From Nostoc parmelioides FACHB-3921 (GTDB taxonomy: Bacteria; Cyanobacteriota; Cyanobacteriia; Cyanobacteriales; Nostocaceae), in assembly GCF_014696625.1 (NCBI RefSeq), contig NZ_JACJQL010000005.1:62001-126000 (forward strand): 64,000 nucleotides of DNA, written 5' to 3'. The position numbers and the translations under genes were made by a program. This document shows, piece by piece, positions 36,920-46,866 of the stretch (position 1 is the first letter of the stretch; each line of letters opens with the position of its first letter). The notes below the pieces were generated by a model. The model ran no database searches and was not told the DNA's origin. It saw only the letters and a list, made by a program, of their open reading frames with translations.

Positions 36920-38848
36920 ATGATTGGCAAGCTACTAGATCATCGATACCAAGTAATTAGAGTCCTGGCAATAGGGGGATTTGGTCAAACTTACATTGCT
37001 CAGGATACCCGACGGCCAGGCAACCCCACCTGTGTTGTCAAGCACCTCAAGCCTGCCACATCTGACCCCAGAGTTTTTGAAACAGCCAAACGCCTCTTCA
37101 ACAGCGAAGCCGAAACTTTAGAAAATCTGGGTCATCATGACCAAATACCCAGGTTACTGGCTTATTTTGACGAAAATCAAGAATTTTATTTAGTTCAAGA
37201 GTTTATTGACGGACATACTCTCACAGAAGAACTGATCCCTGGTAATCGTTGGAGTGAAAGCCAAGTTACTCACCTGTTGCAAGAAATTTTGAGTATTTTG
37301 GGATTTGTCCATCATCAAGGTGTGATTCACCGGGATATTAAGCCAGATAACATCATCCGCCGCACTGCTGATAATAAGTTAGTTTTAGTAGATTTTGGGG
37401 CTGTTAAACAATTGCGTACCCAACTGGTGACGGTGGGAGGACAACCTACTGCTACCGTGGCGATTGGTACTCCTGGCTATATGCCTACAGAACAAGGGCA
37501 AGGTAAACCCCGTCCCAACAGCGATATTTATGCCTTGGGAATTATCGCCATTCAAGCCTTGACTGGTATTTCACCTACAGAGTTACAAGAAGACCCCCAA
37601 ACAGGAGAACTCATTTGGCGGCATTTAGTCAATGTGAGCGATCGCCTGGCAGTAGTCTTAAATAAAATGGTGCGCTATCACTTTAAAGACCGTTACCAAA
37701 CTGCCTCAGAAGCTTTACAAGCCTTACAAAATGCTCTTAATCCTGTAGTAGCTGTATCCTCTACATCAGCAAAGTCTCTCAACAACTCCTACTATCAATC
37801 AGCTAAATCATCATCTCCCGTCTCTCGCCAGCAAACTGTAGCCGTTGCACCAACAAACCCAGTTGTCACCAAACCCGGACGTAAAGATTCCCACAAATCT
37901 GACCCATTACCTCTATTAATTGGGATTGTATTGGCGGGTGGCGCGGCCGCGTTAGTAGCTAACTTTTATCCCAATGTGAAAAATTTTGCTGCTAATGTTT
38001 TGAGTAATAATGCTACATCAGGAAATAAATGCTTGGCTGTAGTAGCTGGCAATTCTAATATCCGTTCTGAACCTAGTTCCATTAATACTGATACGGTTTT
38101 ACAAACTATTGGTGTTAATACTAGCTTTGAAGTTACGGGTAAACGGACAAAACGAGGCTGGGTAGAAATAAAATTTAACCCTAGTCGTTTGGCTTGGGCG
38201 CATTCAGATGTGATTATTAACGATCAACAGTGGACTTCTTGTCTACGGGATAAAGGCATTGCCTTGAAAACGGTTGATGATAGTACTCTGATTGCTGCTA
38301 GACCAGTACCTAAACCCCAACCGAAATTAGACTCTTTTATTAATTCAGCATCAGAACCAGAAGATTCCCCAAATTCTCAGCCAACGGAAGCAGCACAACC
38401 TCAAGAAGACACTACTAAAGTTGTGGCACAAGCCAGAAAGAAATATGAATCAGGGGATTTAGTCGGGGCGATCGCCATGCTAAGATCAATCCCGGCAAAT
38501 GCTTCTGCTGGTATTAAAGAAACAGGAGCCATGATCAATCAGTGGCAGCAAGATTGGCAAAAAGCTGATGCCTTGTTTAATGACATCAACAAAGCCCTAG
38601 AAGATGGTCAATGGGATAAAGTTTTAGAATACAAAAATCAGCCAGAAAAATTACCGAATATTAAATATTGGCAAGATAAGCTAGAACCTGTATTTAAACA
38701 AGCCGCCGAAAATGTAGCCAAACAAGCACTCCCCAAGACAGAAAATCCAGGGGAGCCAAATAATGATATGGAAGAATCACCTAATGATGAGGAAGAATCT
38801 ACCAATGAAACACCCAGTTCTGAAGAACTTCCTCAAGGTGGTTATTAA
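36920..38848 (+). CDS. Eukaryotic-type Ser/Thr protein kinase with TM segment and SH3-like domain
   Basis: A 642-residue protein. The kinase domain (about 10-280) has the Gly-rich loop IGGFGQTY, VVKHL with the ATP-binding Lys, HRDIKPDNI and LVDFGAVKQ, and the activation segment leads to GTPGYMPTEQGQGK. A single membrane helix (PLLIGIVLAGGAAALVANF, about 330-350) follows a Ser/Thr-rich linker. Outside is a bacterial SH3-like domain (about 370-440, NSNIRSEPSS, GWVEIKF), then a low-complexity acidic tail with a helical repeat region (about 495-590). It probably senses an envelope signal. The Shine-Dalgarno GGGGAGGGA precedes the ATG. Confidence 0.92.
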   Translation: MIGKLLDHRYQVIRVLAIGGFGQTYIAQDTRRPGNPTCVVKHLKPATSDPRVFETAKRLFNSEAETLENLGHHDQIPRLLAYFDENQEFYLVQEFIDGHTLTEELIPGNRWSESQVTHLLQEILSILGFVHHQGVIHRDIKPDNIIRRTADNKLVLVDFGAVKQLRTQLVTVGGQPTATVAIGTPGYMPTEQGQGKPRPNSDIYALGIIAIQALTGISPTELQEDPQTGELIWRHLVNVSDRLAVVLNKMVRYHFKDRYQTASEALQALQNALNPVVAVSSTSAKSLNNSYYQSAKSSSPVSRQQTVAVAPTNPVVTKPGRKDSHKSDPLPLLIGIVLAGGAAALVANFYPNVKNFAANVLSNNATSGNKCLAVVAGNSNIRSEPSSINTDTVLQTIGVNTSFEVTGKRTKRGWVEIKFNPSRLAWAHSDVIINDQQWTSCLRDKGIALKTVDDSTLIAARPVPKPQPKLDSFINSASEPEDSPNSQPTEAAQPQEDTTKVVAQARKKYESGDLVGAIAMLRSIPANASAGIKETGAMINQWQQDWQKADALFNDINKALEDGQWDKVLEYKNQPEKLPNIKYWQDKLEPVFKQAAENVAKQALPKTENPGEPNNDMEESPNDEEESTNETPSSEELPQGGY

Positions 38849-38997
38849 TTAAGAAGTAGGGAGTAGGAGAGAGATTAAGTATTATACCTCCTACCTCCTG
38901 CCCCCTGACTTGAAAGAGCAGGGGAGGCAGGGGTAGCAGGGGGAGAAAGACATCTTTCAAGTTTGACTATGAAACTTGCTTCATCGGGACTGCCTTC

Positions 38998-39654
38998 TTA
39001 CCTCATTTCGTCATACTCATGAGCTTCAACCCGTCTTGTTTCCATCCCGGCTGAGGGTAGGAATTCAGCCCTACGTACAGGAACCAAAGGTGGTGTGGGG
39101 CCTTGGTATGGGTGAATAACTTGTACTGTACGGGTGGGGCGTGAACGTGGTGAGAATAAAGATAGTACACCGGCGACAACAATACCACCGCCAATTGTCA
39201 AAGTTGCTCCACCAACAGCCCAGACCATAGGTGAATTCCACCAAGAGCTTTGGGGTTGTAATGCAGCAGATGCTACTCTTTGAGTATTTTGTTGGGCTAA
39301 CTGCATCTGCTGGCTATTGTTCCAGTTTTGGAATTGGAATTGGAGTTGTTGGTTTTGCGCTCTTAGTTGTTCGTTGTCACTCTTTAAGCGTTCAAAATCC
39401 ATTTTTAACCGTTCTAATTCCACAGTTTGCACAGGATTTGGCGCTGCTGGTTGTGGGTTAGAATATGGTGCTTGCCCGTAAGGTGGGTATTGGGGCGGCA
39501 TCACCTGGGGCGCTACTAAGTTAGCCGGCATTTGTGAAGCCACACCAAAGTTAGGCTGTAGGGAATTACCTGTCCCTCTGAGCATCAAGAGAGCCGCCAG
39601 TCCAGCCACGGCGACACCGCCGATAAATGCCATACTTTCACTCATCGCCTTCAC
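38998..39654 (-). CDS. Membrane protein with coiled coil, unknown function
   Basis: A 218-residue protein with an N-terminal hydrophobic helix (AFIGGVAVAGLAALLML), a Pro/Gln/Tyr-rich linker (about 40-75), a coiled coil (about 78-115, VELERLKMDFERLKSDNEQL), a second helix (about 142-168, VWAVGGATLTIGGGIVVAGV) and a basic, Pro-rich C-terminus. I do not recognise a named family. The start could be Met1 or Met4. It converges on the kinase gene, with purine-rich GCAGGGGAG repeats between them. Confidence 0.65.
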   Translation of the reverse strand: MKAMSESMAFIGGVAVAGLAALLMLRGTGNSLQPNFGVASQMPANLVAPQVMPPQYPPYGQAPYSNPQPAAPNPVQTVELERLKMDFERLKSDNEQLRAQNQQLQFQFQNWNNSQQMQLAQQNTQRVASAALQPQSSWWNSPMVWAVGGATLTIGGGIVVAGVLSLFSPRSRPTRTVQVIHPYQGPTPPLVPVRRAEFLPSAGMETRRVEAHEYDEMR

Positions 39655-39888
39655 CCCTCATCTGCGATGTAAATTCCATAACGTTTGACTGACCTACTCT
39701 CACACTCATAATCTTTTAGCCTACTTAATTCACATAATACCCAAAATATTAAGCTGTTGTTTCAGCTAGTTTTTTTACAGATGAATATTCTGATGATAAT
39801 ATTCAAGACCATAAATGTTAAATTGTCCACAAAATAGGTGTAAAAAAACTACACCGTTATACTTTTGTAATCTAATTTATCGTAATCA

Positions 39889-40689
39889 TCAAGATGTTTT
39901 GATGGCTGCCTTCAGAATTTGACAAAATTCCGCGATCGCACTGAGTCCTTCTGCTGGTGTTCCTGTGGCTAGGCGTTGGACAAAAGCGCTACCCACAATA
40001 GCGGCATCTGCGCCCCAATCTCTCACCTGAGTTGCTTGTGCGGGTTGAGATATGCCAAAACCAACACCGAGGGGTTTATCGGTTACTTGTCGAACTTTTT
40101 GTAATAAATCAAGCACACGCCCTTCTACTTGCGATCTCATCCCGGTAACACCTGTGACGCTAACCAAGTAGATAAATCCTTGTGATGAACGAGCGATCGC
40201 TTCTATTCTCTCAGATGAACTTGTAGGAGCAATCAACAGAATTAAATCAATCCCCCGTTCAGTAGCGGGTTTAAGTAGTCCTGCGGCTTCTTCTAAGGGT
40301 AAATCAGGTACTACCAAGCCGGCGACACCAGCAGCAGCAACTTGCTCAAGGAAATTGTCAATCCCTCGGTGCAGAATAGAATTGTAATAAGTAAATAAAA
40401 CAATCGGTGCTTGCAAACTGGGTGTGGTGACTTTTAACATTTCCAGCACACTTTCCATTTTTGTGCCATTTTGTAAAGCACGAGTAGCGGCTGCTTGAAT
40501 TACTGGCCCATCTGCCAAAGGATCGGAGTAAGGAATGCCTAATTCAATTATGTCAGCACCATTACTATCTAAAATCTTTAAGGCGGCAGCCGTAGTTTCT
40601 AAATCAGGATCACCAGCAGTAATAAACGGAATCAGCGCACACTCTTGATTCTGTTTGAGGGTTTCAAAGCGATCGGAAATGGCTGTCAT
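39889..40689 (-). CDS. trpA: Tryptophan synthase alpha subunit
   Basis: Cleaves indole-3-glycerol phosphate to indole and glyceraldehyde 3-phosphate. The catalytic Glu lies in [12 protein letters not shown]... and [22 protein letters not shown], and the catalytic Asp in [22 protein letters not shown] binds the substrate phosphate. The 266-residue length is normal. It follows ndhL and a DUF3007 gene on the minus strand, an order I know from other cyanobacteria. trpB is not adjacent. An STRR run lies directly upstream of its start. Confidence 0.97.
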   Translation of the reverse strand: MTAISDRFETLKQNQECALIPFITAGDPDLETTAAALKILDSNGADIIELGIPYSDPLADGPVIQAAATRALQNGTKMESVLEMLKVTTPSLQAPIVLFTYYNSILHRGIDNFLEQVAAAGVAGLVVPDLPLEEAAGLLKPATERGIDLILLIAPTSSSERIEAIARSSQGFIYLVSVTGVTGMRSQVEGRVLDLLQKVRQVTDKPLGVGFGISQPAQATQVRDWGADAAIVGSAFVQRLATGTPAEGLSAIAEFCQILKAAIKTS

Positions 40690-40692
40690 TAT

Positions 40693-40728
40693 TCAGTGAT
40701 CAGTAGTCAGTGGTCAGTAGTCAATAGT
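40693..40728. repeat. STRR heptamer run upstream of trpA
   Basis: CAGTGAT, CAGTAGT, CAGTGGT, CAGTAGT, CAATAGT in tandem, between DUF3007 and trpA, only a few bases before the trpA start codon. It may affect the leader of trpA mRNA (inference). Confidence 0.75.
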
Positions 40729-40825
40729 AACAAACAACTGACCACCGTAAGACTTCCGCCCCGACAACACCTTCTGAGAAATTTTCAATTACGAGTTATT
40801 TTGGCGTTGACCTAGCCGCAGGCTA

Positions 40826-41143
40826 TCACGAATTAATCTGAGCTTGTTTCTCTTGTTCAATCTCAGCTTGAATCTTGGCTAATTCTTCAGGAGTTAACTC
40901 GTCTAGCCGTTTTTGGAAGAAAGCTTGTTCATAGTCTTCCCGTTGTTGATGGTAGGTCAAATTTTTTCCCACCGCACGCAAGACATAGGTGGCTAACCAG
41001 CCAATCAAACCAATGACTAGTAAAACTTGGCTCCAAATACCAGCTTGTTGACCATCTAAACCGAATAGCTGGAATCCTAGATATGCCAAACCACCGACAA
41101 TGAAAATGCCAATGCCAATTCCAATAGCGTCAATACGTCGCAT
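40826..41143 (-). CDS. DUF3007 family membrane protein
   Basis: A 105-residue protein with two membrane helices (about 6-27 and 37-58) and a charged C-terminal helix (QREDYEQAFFQKRLDELTPEELAKIQAEIEQ, about 68-100, split here by context). The family is restricted to cyanobacteria and chloroplast-bearing organisms. It sits 25 bases downstream of ndhL, a frequent pairing that suggests a thylakoid role linked to NDH-1 (inference). The function is not established. Confidence 0.85.
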   Translation of the reverse strand: MRRIDAIGIGIGIFIVGGLAYLGFQLFGLDGQQAGIWSQVLLVIGLIGWLATYVLRAVGKNLTYHQQREDYEQAFFQKRLDELTPEELAKIQAEIEQEKQAQINS

Positions 41144-41168
41144 GAGATTTATGACCTACCAATCTTGA

Positions 41169-41381
41169 TTAAACTTCGATTTTTCGTGGACGGGGGCGCA
41201 GGTTTACGAATGGGGATAAAACCAATAGCCCTGGAAAGAACAAGAACACTAGAAAATACATAAAGGTGCGCTCAATAGAGCTAACCACATACCAGCGCAG
41301 CTTTAAGTAAAACAGTAAAGCAACAGGCACAACTAATAAATAAGCTCCGGCTAGAGCCAGATATAGCAGGGGTACAATCAT
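41169..41381 (-). CDS. ndhL: NAD(P)H-quinone oxidoreductase subunit L
   Basis: A 70-residue thylakoid membrane subunit of the NDH-1 complex, needed for cyclic electron flow and CO2 uptake. Two hydrophobic helices ([20 protein letters not shown] and [20 protein letters not shown]) flank [14 protein letters not shown], which is characteristic. The short polar C-terminus (RPRPRKIEV) is typical. It is first in the ndhL-DUF3007-trpA series on the minus strand, so its promoter should lie just beyond 41381. Confidence 0.93.
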
Positions 41382-41760
41382 AAATCCTTGTCTTTGAGTG
41401 GATCAGATCAATTGGTGCATCTATTTTCCATCATAGGCTGAACTGAAAGCCTGGAGACACAATAACTATTGGGCTTTTAAATGAGTCCAGCAAAAATTCC
41501 TGATTCTTGCTGATCAAAATTATAAGATAATGCTACAATGGCAAAGCCAGTAAAGAAGTAGTGTTCTTGTCGGGTAAAGATTGAAGATGCTAAGTCTAGT
41601 TAATTGCGAGGAAGCATAAGCAACTCTCAGCTAGCAACGGCAAATTTCTCAGGGGAGATAAAAATTTTTCAATCTAGTTGGACAAAATACGCATTTAATG
41701 GTGGAATATATGAGGGGGTATTTGCTGCCTCCAAAATATAACAAGCTCCCAACACAATGC
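41382..41760. other. Promoter region between ndhL and trnL
   Basis: No ORF. It holds promoters for the divergent ndhL and tRNA-Leu genes. I could not single out a convincing -10/-35 pair. Confidence 0.5.
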
Positions 41761-42094
41761 GGGGGTGTGGCGGAATGGTAGACGCTACGGACTTAAATAA
41801 TTGAGCCTTAAAGAAGAAATTCTTTAAGTGGATGCTCTCAAACTCAGGGAAACCTAAATCTAGTTATAGACAAGGCAATCCTGAGCCAAGCCGAAGTAGT
41901 AATGAGTAAGTTAACAACAGATGACTTACAGCTAATCGGAAGGTGCAGAGACTCGACGGGAGCTACCCTAACGTCAAGACGAGGGTAAAGAGAGAGTCCA
42001 ATTCTCAAAGCCAATAGGCAGTGGCGAAAGCTGCGGGAGAATGAAAATCCGTTGACCTTAAACGGTCGTGTGGGTTCAAGTCCCTCCACCCCCA
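41761..42094 (+). tRNA. trnL-UAA: tRNA-Leu (UAA) with group I intron
   Basis: Exons are 41761-41794 and 42044-42094. The acceptor stem GGGGGTG pairs with CACCCCC, with discriminator A at 42094. Joining the exons gives the anticodon stem ACGGA/TCCGT and loop CT-TAA-AA, anticodon UAA. The long variable arm of a Leu tRNA follows (TTGACCTTAAACGGTCGT), then the T-arm with GGTTCAAGTCC. CCA is not encoded. The gene is the same split tRNA known from many cyanobacteria and plastids. Confidence 0.97.
41795..42043 (+). other. Group I intron of trnL-UAA, 249 nt
   Basis: The intron begins AAATAATTGAGCC directly after the anticodon U and ends in the expected G at 42043. Conserved core elements are visible: AATCCTGAGCCAAGC (Q region), GTGCAGAGACTCGACGGG (R) and AAGAGAGAGTCC (S). 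No homing endonuclease ORF. The 249-nt length equals that known for Anabaena. It should self-splice. Confidence 0.96.
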
Positions 42095-42273
42095 TACAAG
42101 TAAGTTACTATGACTTTACCCATAATTTTGCTATTGCGGCAATCTTATGGGCTATAAAAAATTCTTTTGAGCTTGAATAGCGTCAATCTTTCTCCCCAAA
42201 GTTATTGTCTGACGAGATACCGGGAGTCTGTGAAAAGCCCACACTTACAGCTTGCACCAAGTGTGGGAGTATA

Positions 42274-43524
42274 TCACCTTGTCAACAAGCGCCGCCGTAG
42301 TAAATCTAGCGCTGTAGACGCACTTAAATGACGAATAAAAGAGCGATCGCGCATTGTACCAAAATTATATTTAAAGCTTGTCACTTCTTCCCCTGGCCCA
42401 GCTAACCCGATATAAACCAAACCCACAGGCTTAGTTTCTGTCCCTCCGTTTGGGCCAGCAATCCCCGTAATACTCAATCCCCAAGTTGTTGATAAACGGG
42501 TTTTTACACCTATAGCCATTTGTTCGGCTACGGTATCGCTGACTGCGCCTAATTTCTCTAAATCTTCTGGGTTCACTCCTAACAACCCAGCCTTCACCGA
42601 GTTGTCGTAAGAAATTACCCCACCCCAAAAGTAATCAGAACTACCGGAAATCTCCGTCAACATTTGCCCCAACAAACCACCAGTACAGGATTCTGCTACC
42701 GATAAGGTTTCCCCTGAACTCCGCAATAACTCACCGACGACGGAAGCCAAACTATCATTATTGACACCATAAAAATCTAAGCCAGCAATGTCTTTAATTT
42801 GCTTCTCCACTGGTGCAATCAAAGCCTCTGCGGCTGATTCTGAAGGGGCTTTTGCCGAAACACGTAGCCTGACTTCTCCCTTCCCAGCGTAGGGCGCTAC
42901 CGTAGGGTTAGGTAAGTTTAAATAAGCTGTCACCTTTTCTGCTAATGCAGATTCCCCAATTCCCCAAAACTTGAGACTGCGACTATAAATAATCTCTTGA
43001 CCCCAGCCTTGATTTTTGAGAAATGGTACTGCTGTTTCTTCCCACATCCGGTGCATTTCACTAGGCACACCAGGAAAGGTAAAAATTGTCATATTAGGAC
43101 GAGGTTCCCAGATGATACCAGGGGCTGTACCAGTAGGATTAGGTAAGATGTCTGCGCCTTGAGGAATCAAAGCTTGTTTGCGGTTACTTGGTGTCATCAC
43201 TCGACCGCGTTGAGCAAATTTTTGCGTAATATCTTCGATAATTTCGGGACTTTCTACCAAAGGCGAACCGAAAAAATCAGCGATGGTTTCACAAGTCAAG
43301 TCGTCTGGTGTAGGGCCTAGACCACCTGTAAAAATCAGAATATTAGCCCTGGAAATAGCAATTTCTATAACTTGCTTAATTCGGTCTGGATTATCCCCAA
43401 CTACCGTTTGATGGTAATGGGGGATACCCAATTGGGCTAGTTGCTGCGCTAAATATTGAGCATTTCCGTTGAGGATGTCACCTAAAAGCAGTTCAGTACC
43501 AACACAAATAATTTCTGCACTCAT
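42274..43524 (-). CDS. cinA: CinA-family protein (nicotinamide mononucleotide deamidase / ADP-ribose pyrophosphatase type)
   Basis: The N-terminal MoCF-like domain opens AEIICVGTELLLGDILN and has FTGGLGPTPDD; the C-terminal CinA domain has LSVAESCTGGLLGQMLTE and TGIAGPNGGTETKPVGLVY. Both domains are full length. I start it at Met8 of the longest frame (43522-43524, MSAEIICVG, 416 residues). CinA proteins take part in pyridine-nucleotide recycling, and the name comes from competence loci. It follows the WecA-like gene's neighbour on the minus strand, but the two are read in series with a small gap (43587). Confidence 0.94.
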   Translation of the reverse strand: MSAEIICVGTELLLGDILNGNAQYLAQQLAQLGIPHYHQTVVGDNPDRIKQVIEIAISRANILIFTGGLGPTPDDLTCETIADFFGSPLVESPEIIEDITQKFAQRGRVMTPSNRKQALIPQGADILPNPTGTAPGIIWEPRPNMTIFTFPGVPSEMHRMWEETAVPFLKNQGWGQEIIYSRSLKFWGIGESALAEKVTAYLNLPNPTVAPYAGKGEVRLRVSAKAPSESAAEALIAPVEKQIKDIAGLDFYGVNNDSLASVVGELLRSSGETLSVAESCTGGLLGQMLTEISGSSDYFWGGVISYDNSVKAGLLGVNPEDLEKLGAVSDTVAEQMAIGVKTRLSTTWGLSITGIAGPNGGTETKPVGLVYIGLAGPGEEVTSFKYNFGTMRDRSFIRHLSASTALDLLRRRLLTR

Positions 43525-43586
43525 GTAATTTAAGTAAAAAGGCAAAAGACGCTAGCCAATACTACTTTATTGCTTTTAACTCCTTT

Positions 43587-44633
43587 TCACTTTTGCTGAG
43601 AAACCCTCCAAGCTCGCCAAATAACATAACTTAACAGCGATGTTGACCCACCAGCGTAAGCAATACTACTAGGTACCCCAGCCACAACTAACGCTAAACT
43701 CCCCACCCACAGAGTTAAGGAATAAATAAACAAAACCGTCCAGCGATGAGATAAACCAGCTTGTAGTAATCGGTGGTGGAGGTGGCGTTTATCTGCAACC
43801 CAAGGCAATTTACCCCGGCGGATGCGAGACAGAATCACGGCTGACATATCCACAATAGGAACTGCCAGAATTAAATAAGGCAAAATAACAGCCGTAAAAG
43901 CCGGAATTTTTACCAAACCAATCACACCCACAGCCGCCAAGGTGAAGCCCATAAAATAGGAACCACCATCACCCATAAAGATTTGTGCAGGGTTGAAATT
44001 GTAACGGAGAAATCCCAAGGCTGCACCAGCTAAGGCGGCGGCAATTAACGCTGCTGCTGGTTGGTGCATAAACAAAGACACAAGCAGCATCACCACAGCC
44101 GCAATTCCCGATACACCGGCCGCTAACCCATCTAAACCATCAATCCAGTTGATGGCGTTTACCATGCCTACCAACCAGATAACGGTGATGGGCAAACTGA
44201 GGAAATTCAGGTCAACTATTCCCATCGTGGGGATACTAATAAAATCGATACTGACACCAGCTTTCCATGCACCAGCAGCAACAATTACTTGTATCAATAA
44301 CCGTCCCAAGGGAGATAGGCTTAATAAATCATCAGCTAAACCGATGAGAAAAAAGCCCAAACCACCTAAGGTAACACCCCAAATTTGCCATTCTTTTTCT
44401 GGTGAGAGATTGTTAAACCCACCTAGCCACCAAACGACCATTAAGGAGATTATTGTACCTGCGAAGATAGAAACTCCTCCCAGACGCACCATCGGACGGT
44501 CATGGATTTTGCGATCGCCAGGGCGGTCAACACGTCCACTTTTTATACCAATTTTTCTGACATCGGGCGTAGTCCAGAGAACGACTACTGCCGCCACCAA
44601 GAAGGCAATCAGATGATAAATCTGAGCAGGCAT
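43587..44633 (-). CDS. Polyprenyl-phosphate HexNAc-1-phosphate transferase (WecA/TagO type)
   Basis: A 348-residue, eleven-helix integral membrane enzyme that starts a surface glycan by moving a sugar-1-phosphate from UDP-HexNAc to a polyprenyl phosphate. Catalytic motifs are present: GLADDLLSLSP (Asp-Asp), NAINWIDGLDGLAAG, FMGDGGSYFMG and the cytoplasmic loop DKRHLHHRLLQAGLSHR with HxHHR-like histidines. The N-terminus has DRPGDRKIHDRPMVRLGG. It begins upstream of cinA, with 62 bases between them, so the two may be co-transcribed. glyA lies further upstream on the same strand. Confidence 0.9.
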   Translation of the reverse strand: MPAQIYHLIAFLVAAVVVLWTTPDVRKIGIKSGRVDRPGDRKIHDRPMVRLGGVSIFAGTIISLMVVWWLGGFNNLSPEKEWQIWGVTLGGLGFFLIGLADDLLSLSPLGRLLIQVIVAAGAWKAGVSIDFISIPTMGIVDLNFLSLPITVIWLVGMVNAINWIDGLDGLAAGVSGIAAVVMLLVSLFMHQPAAALIAAALAGAALGFLRYNFNPAQIFMGDGGSYFMGFTLAAVGVIGLVKIPAFTAVILPYLILAVPIVDMSAVILSRIRRGKLPWVADKRHLHHRLLQAGLSHRWTVLFIYSLTLWVGSLALVVAGVPSSIAYAGGSTSLLSYVIWRAWRVSQQK

Positions 44634-44781
44634 CTGTATTTTTAATGAGTAGTTTATGAAACAAAAATGTGATGAGGGAAGTTTCCTACTTATTTTTACT
44701 ATATTTCAGACCCTGATCAGTCAGGAATTTGGGAATAGGGGCTGGGGAACTCAATTCAAAATTCGTCTTGAAAAGTTTCCT

Positions 44782-44799
44782 ACGGCGGGAAACCCGCCT
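44782..44799. repeat. GGCGGG hairpin repeat
   Basis: GGCGGG and CCCGCC pair around AAA in the 253-base gap between glyA and the WecA-like gene. This is a short dispersed cyanobacterial repeat that may end or separate transcripts. Confidence 0.6.
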
Positions 44800-44886
44800 A
44801 CAGAACTTTCCGCAAAATTCAAAATTCAAAAACTCTTGAGGGGTGAGGAATGAGAGAAGAATTTTTCCCTCATCCCTCTTCAATCC

Positions 44887-46170
44887 CTAAGCTAACACTG
44901 GGACAGGAATTTCTAAGTGTGGATATAAGGGGAAGCGATCGCACAATGCGGCTACCCGGCGTTTACAATCTTGAGCGACTGTGTCTGAATCTGGGTTGAG
45001 TAGGCGATCGGCGATAATATTACCAATTTCGGTAAATTCTGCCTCTCCCATTCCCCGTGTGGTCATAGCTGGGGAACCCAAGCGCAAACCACTGGTAACA
45101 AATGGTGATTGAGGATCGAAGGGGACTGTATTTTTATTAGCGGTGATGTTTACTTCACTCACTAACTGGTCTGCTCGTTTACCTGTCATGTTCACAGACC
45201 GTAAATCTACCAACATTAAATGATTATCTGTACCATCAGATACAAGCTTTAATCCGCGACTTTGGAGTTGATTTGCTAAAGCACGGGCATTTTCAATTAC
45301 TTGGGCTGAATAGCCTTGAAATTCTGGCTTTAAGGCTTCACCAAAAGCAACTGCTTTCCCAGCAATGACGTGTTCTAAAGGGCCGCCTTGGGTTCCAGGG
45401 AAAACAGATTTATCCAATTTTTTACCGAGTTCTGCGTCACGGGTCAAAATTAAACCACCTCTGGGGCCACGGAGGGTTTTATGGGTGGTGGTTGTGACTA
45501 CATCACAATAAGGTAGTGGGTTAGGGTGTAGTCCAGTTGCGACTAAACCTGCAATGTGGGCAATATCTGCCAGCAAGTAAGCACCAACTTCATCGGCGAT
45601 GCTGCGGAATTTTTCAAAGTCAATAATTCGGGGATAAGCAGAATAACCACAAATCAAGAGCTTGGGACGCTCCTTCAGCGCCAGCTCACGAATTTGGTCA
45701 TAGTCTAGTTGTTCTGTTTGTTGACTCACACCGTAGTGGCAAACTTGGAACCACTTACCGGAAACGTTTACTGGGGAACCGTGAGTAAGGTGTCCACCAT
45801 GAGACAAATCCATCCCCATAATTTTGTCTCCTGGTTCGAGTAAAGTCAGGAAGACGGCAAAATTGGCTTGTGCGCCGGAGTGGGGTTGGACGTTGGCGTG
45901 AGCCGCACCAAATAGCTGTTTAGCACGGTCAATAGCTATTTGCTCGATTTTATCGACAAACTCACAACCACCGTAGTAACGCTTCCCAGGCAGCCCCTCA
46001 GCGTATTTATTTGTCAATACTGAACCCTGAGCCGCCAAGACAGCAGCCGAGGTAAAGTTTTCACTGGCGATTAACTCCAAGTGGTCGCGTTGACGTTGGA
46101 GTTCTTGATTAATCAATCCGGCGATCGCTGGATCAGAATTAGTGAGAAAATCTGAATTTGTTCTAGTCAC
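44887..46170 (-). CDS. glyA: Serine hydroxymethyltransferase
   Basis: A PLP enzyme that interconverts serine and glycine with transfer of a one-carbon unit to [42 protein letters not shown] and the PLP lysine in [14 protein letters not shown] are all present. The frame can extend to 46248, but I place the start at a GTG at 46168-46170 ([14 protein letters not shown]), giving the usual 427 residues; the 26 extra codons look unlike the family. A family C repeat lies about 250 bases upstream. Confidence 0.94.
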   Translation of the reverse strand: MTRTNSDFLTNSDPAIAGLINQELQRQRDHLELIASENFTSAAVLAAQGSVLTNKYAEGLPGKRYYGGCEFVDKIEQIAIDRAKQLFGAAHANVQPHSGAQANFAVFLTLLEPGDKIMGMDLSHGGHLTHGSPVNVSGKWFQVCHYGVSQQTEQLDYDQIRELALKERPKLLICGYSAYPRIIDFEKFRSIADEVGAYLLADIAHIAGLVATGLHPNPLPYCDVVTTTTHKTLRGPRGGLILTRDAELGKKLDKSVFPGTQGGPLEHVIAGKAVAFGEALKPEFQGYSAQVIENARALANQLQSRGLKLVSDGTDNHLMLVDLRSVNMTGKRADQLVSEVNITANKNTVPFDPQSPFVTSGLRLGSPAMTTRGMGEAEFTEIGNIIADRLLNPDSDTVAQDCKRRVAALCDRFPLYPHLEIPVPVLA

Positions 46171-46419
46171 TTCAACTATACCTAATGGAAATTTGCACAA
46201 CAGTTGATTTTGTTTGAGCGCAGCATATAACTGAGAGTCACCAATCAAGATTTCTATCTATTTTGGCTACTGTACACATCCGATGAATCGCACCTGTACC
46301 ATTGACTTTTATTTATGCTGATTTATTTATTTATTATTAGCTCCCAGATCGCTTCATGGGATCACCATCATTCGCCTCTCTCCGGAAATATGAATTATCA
46401 ATACTCTCCACCACTCAAG

Positions 46420-46532
46420 AAGCTAATGCCTAAATTGCATAACTATTAATCAGGGCTGTTAACTGTTGACTGTTGACTGTTAACTGTCAAAAGCCTTCAC
46501 GATGGATTATGCAACTTAAAAGCAGAATAGCC
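46420..46532. repeat. MITE-like repeat, family C, complete copy
   Basis: Starts AAGCTAATGCCTAAATTGC and ends AAAAGCAGAATAGC, in the same orientation as 23138-23257, with TTAACTG and TTGACTG heptamers inside. It lies in the gene-free stretch upstream of glyA (46171-46866). Confidence 0.82.
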
Positions 46533-46866
46533 TACATCAGTGGGATGAATACTACTGGCTTACTTGATTGGGCTTTGTTGTCAAATGGAATAATAATTTA
46601 TATATGAGTGTTCACCCAAAGAGTTAATCTCTGAGATATACAACATACAATAAATTCAGGTTCACTTGGCGATTTTTTATCAATAAAATTTTCCCCAAAC
46701 ATGGTGCTGAGTTCTGTTAGTGGTACCAGAGCGTTCAACCCATGCTGAGTTAAGAGTCCGCCAAGTTACCTGCTCCGAAAAAAAAGTAAGGCTCAGATAC
46801 ATTCACTCTCTAATCACCACTCAGCCCTAACTTTGATCCATTTGAGGAGTTACAGGAGGAGATGAG
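46533..46866. other. Gene-free region before a small protein gene
   Basis: No ORF. GTGCTGAGTTCTG and ATGCTGAGTTAAG near 46702 and 46742 are direct repeats. A strong Shine-Dalgarno (AGGAGG, 46854-46859) closes the region. I see no recognisable RNA. Confidence 0.45.

Noticed and set aside
41844..42095. 83-codon minus-strand ORF
   Set aside because: It lies wholly within the trnL intron and 3' exon, whose RNA structure explains the sequence.
44656..44883. ORFs on both strands between glyA and the WecA-like gene
   Set aside because: The sequence is a GGCGGG-type repeat hairpin with AAAATTCAAAATTC-like low-complexity flanks.
46171..46248. 26-codon N-terminal extension of glyA
   Set aside because: It is unlike SHMT N-termini; the GTG at 46170 gives the normal length.
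46700..46800. Possible small RNA in the repeat GTGCTGAGTT region
   Set aside because: Only a short direct repeat is visible, no convincing stem or terminator.
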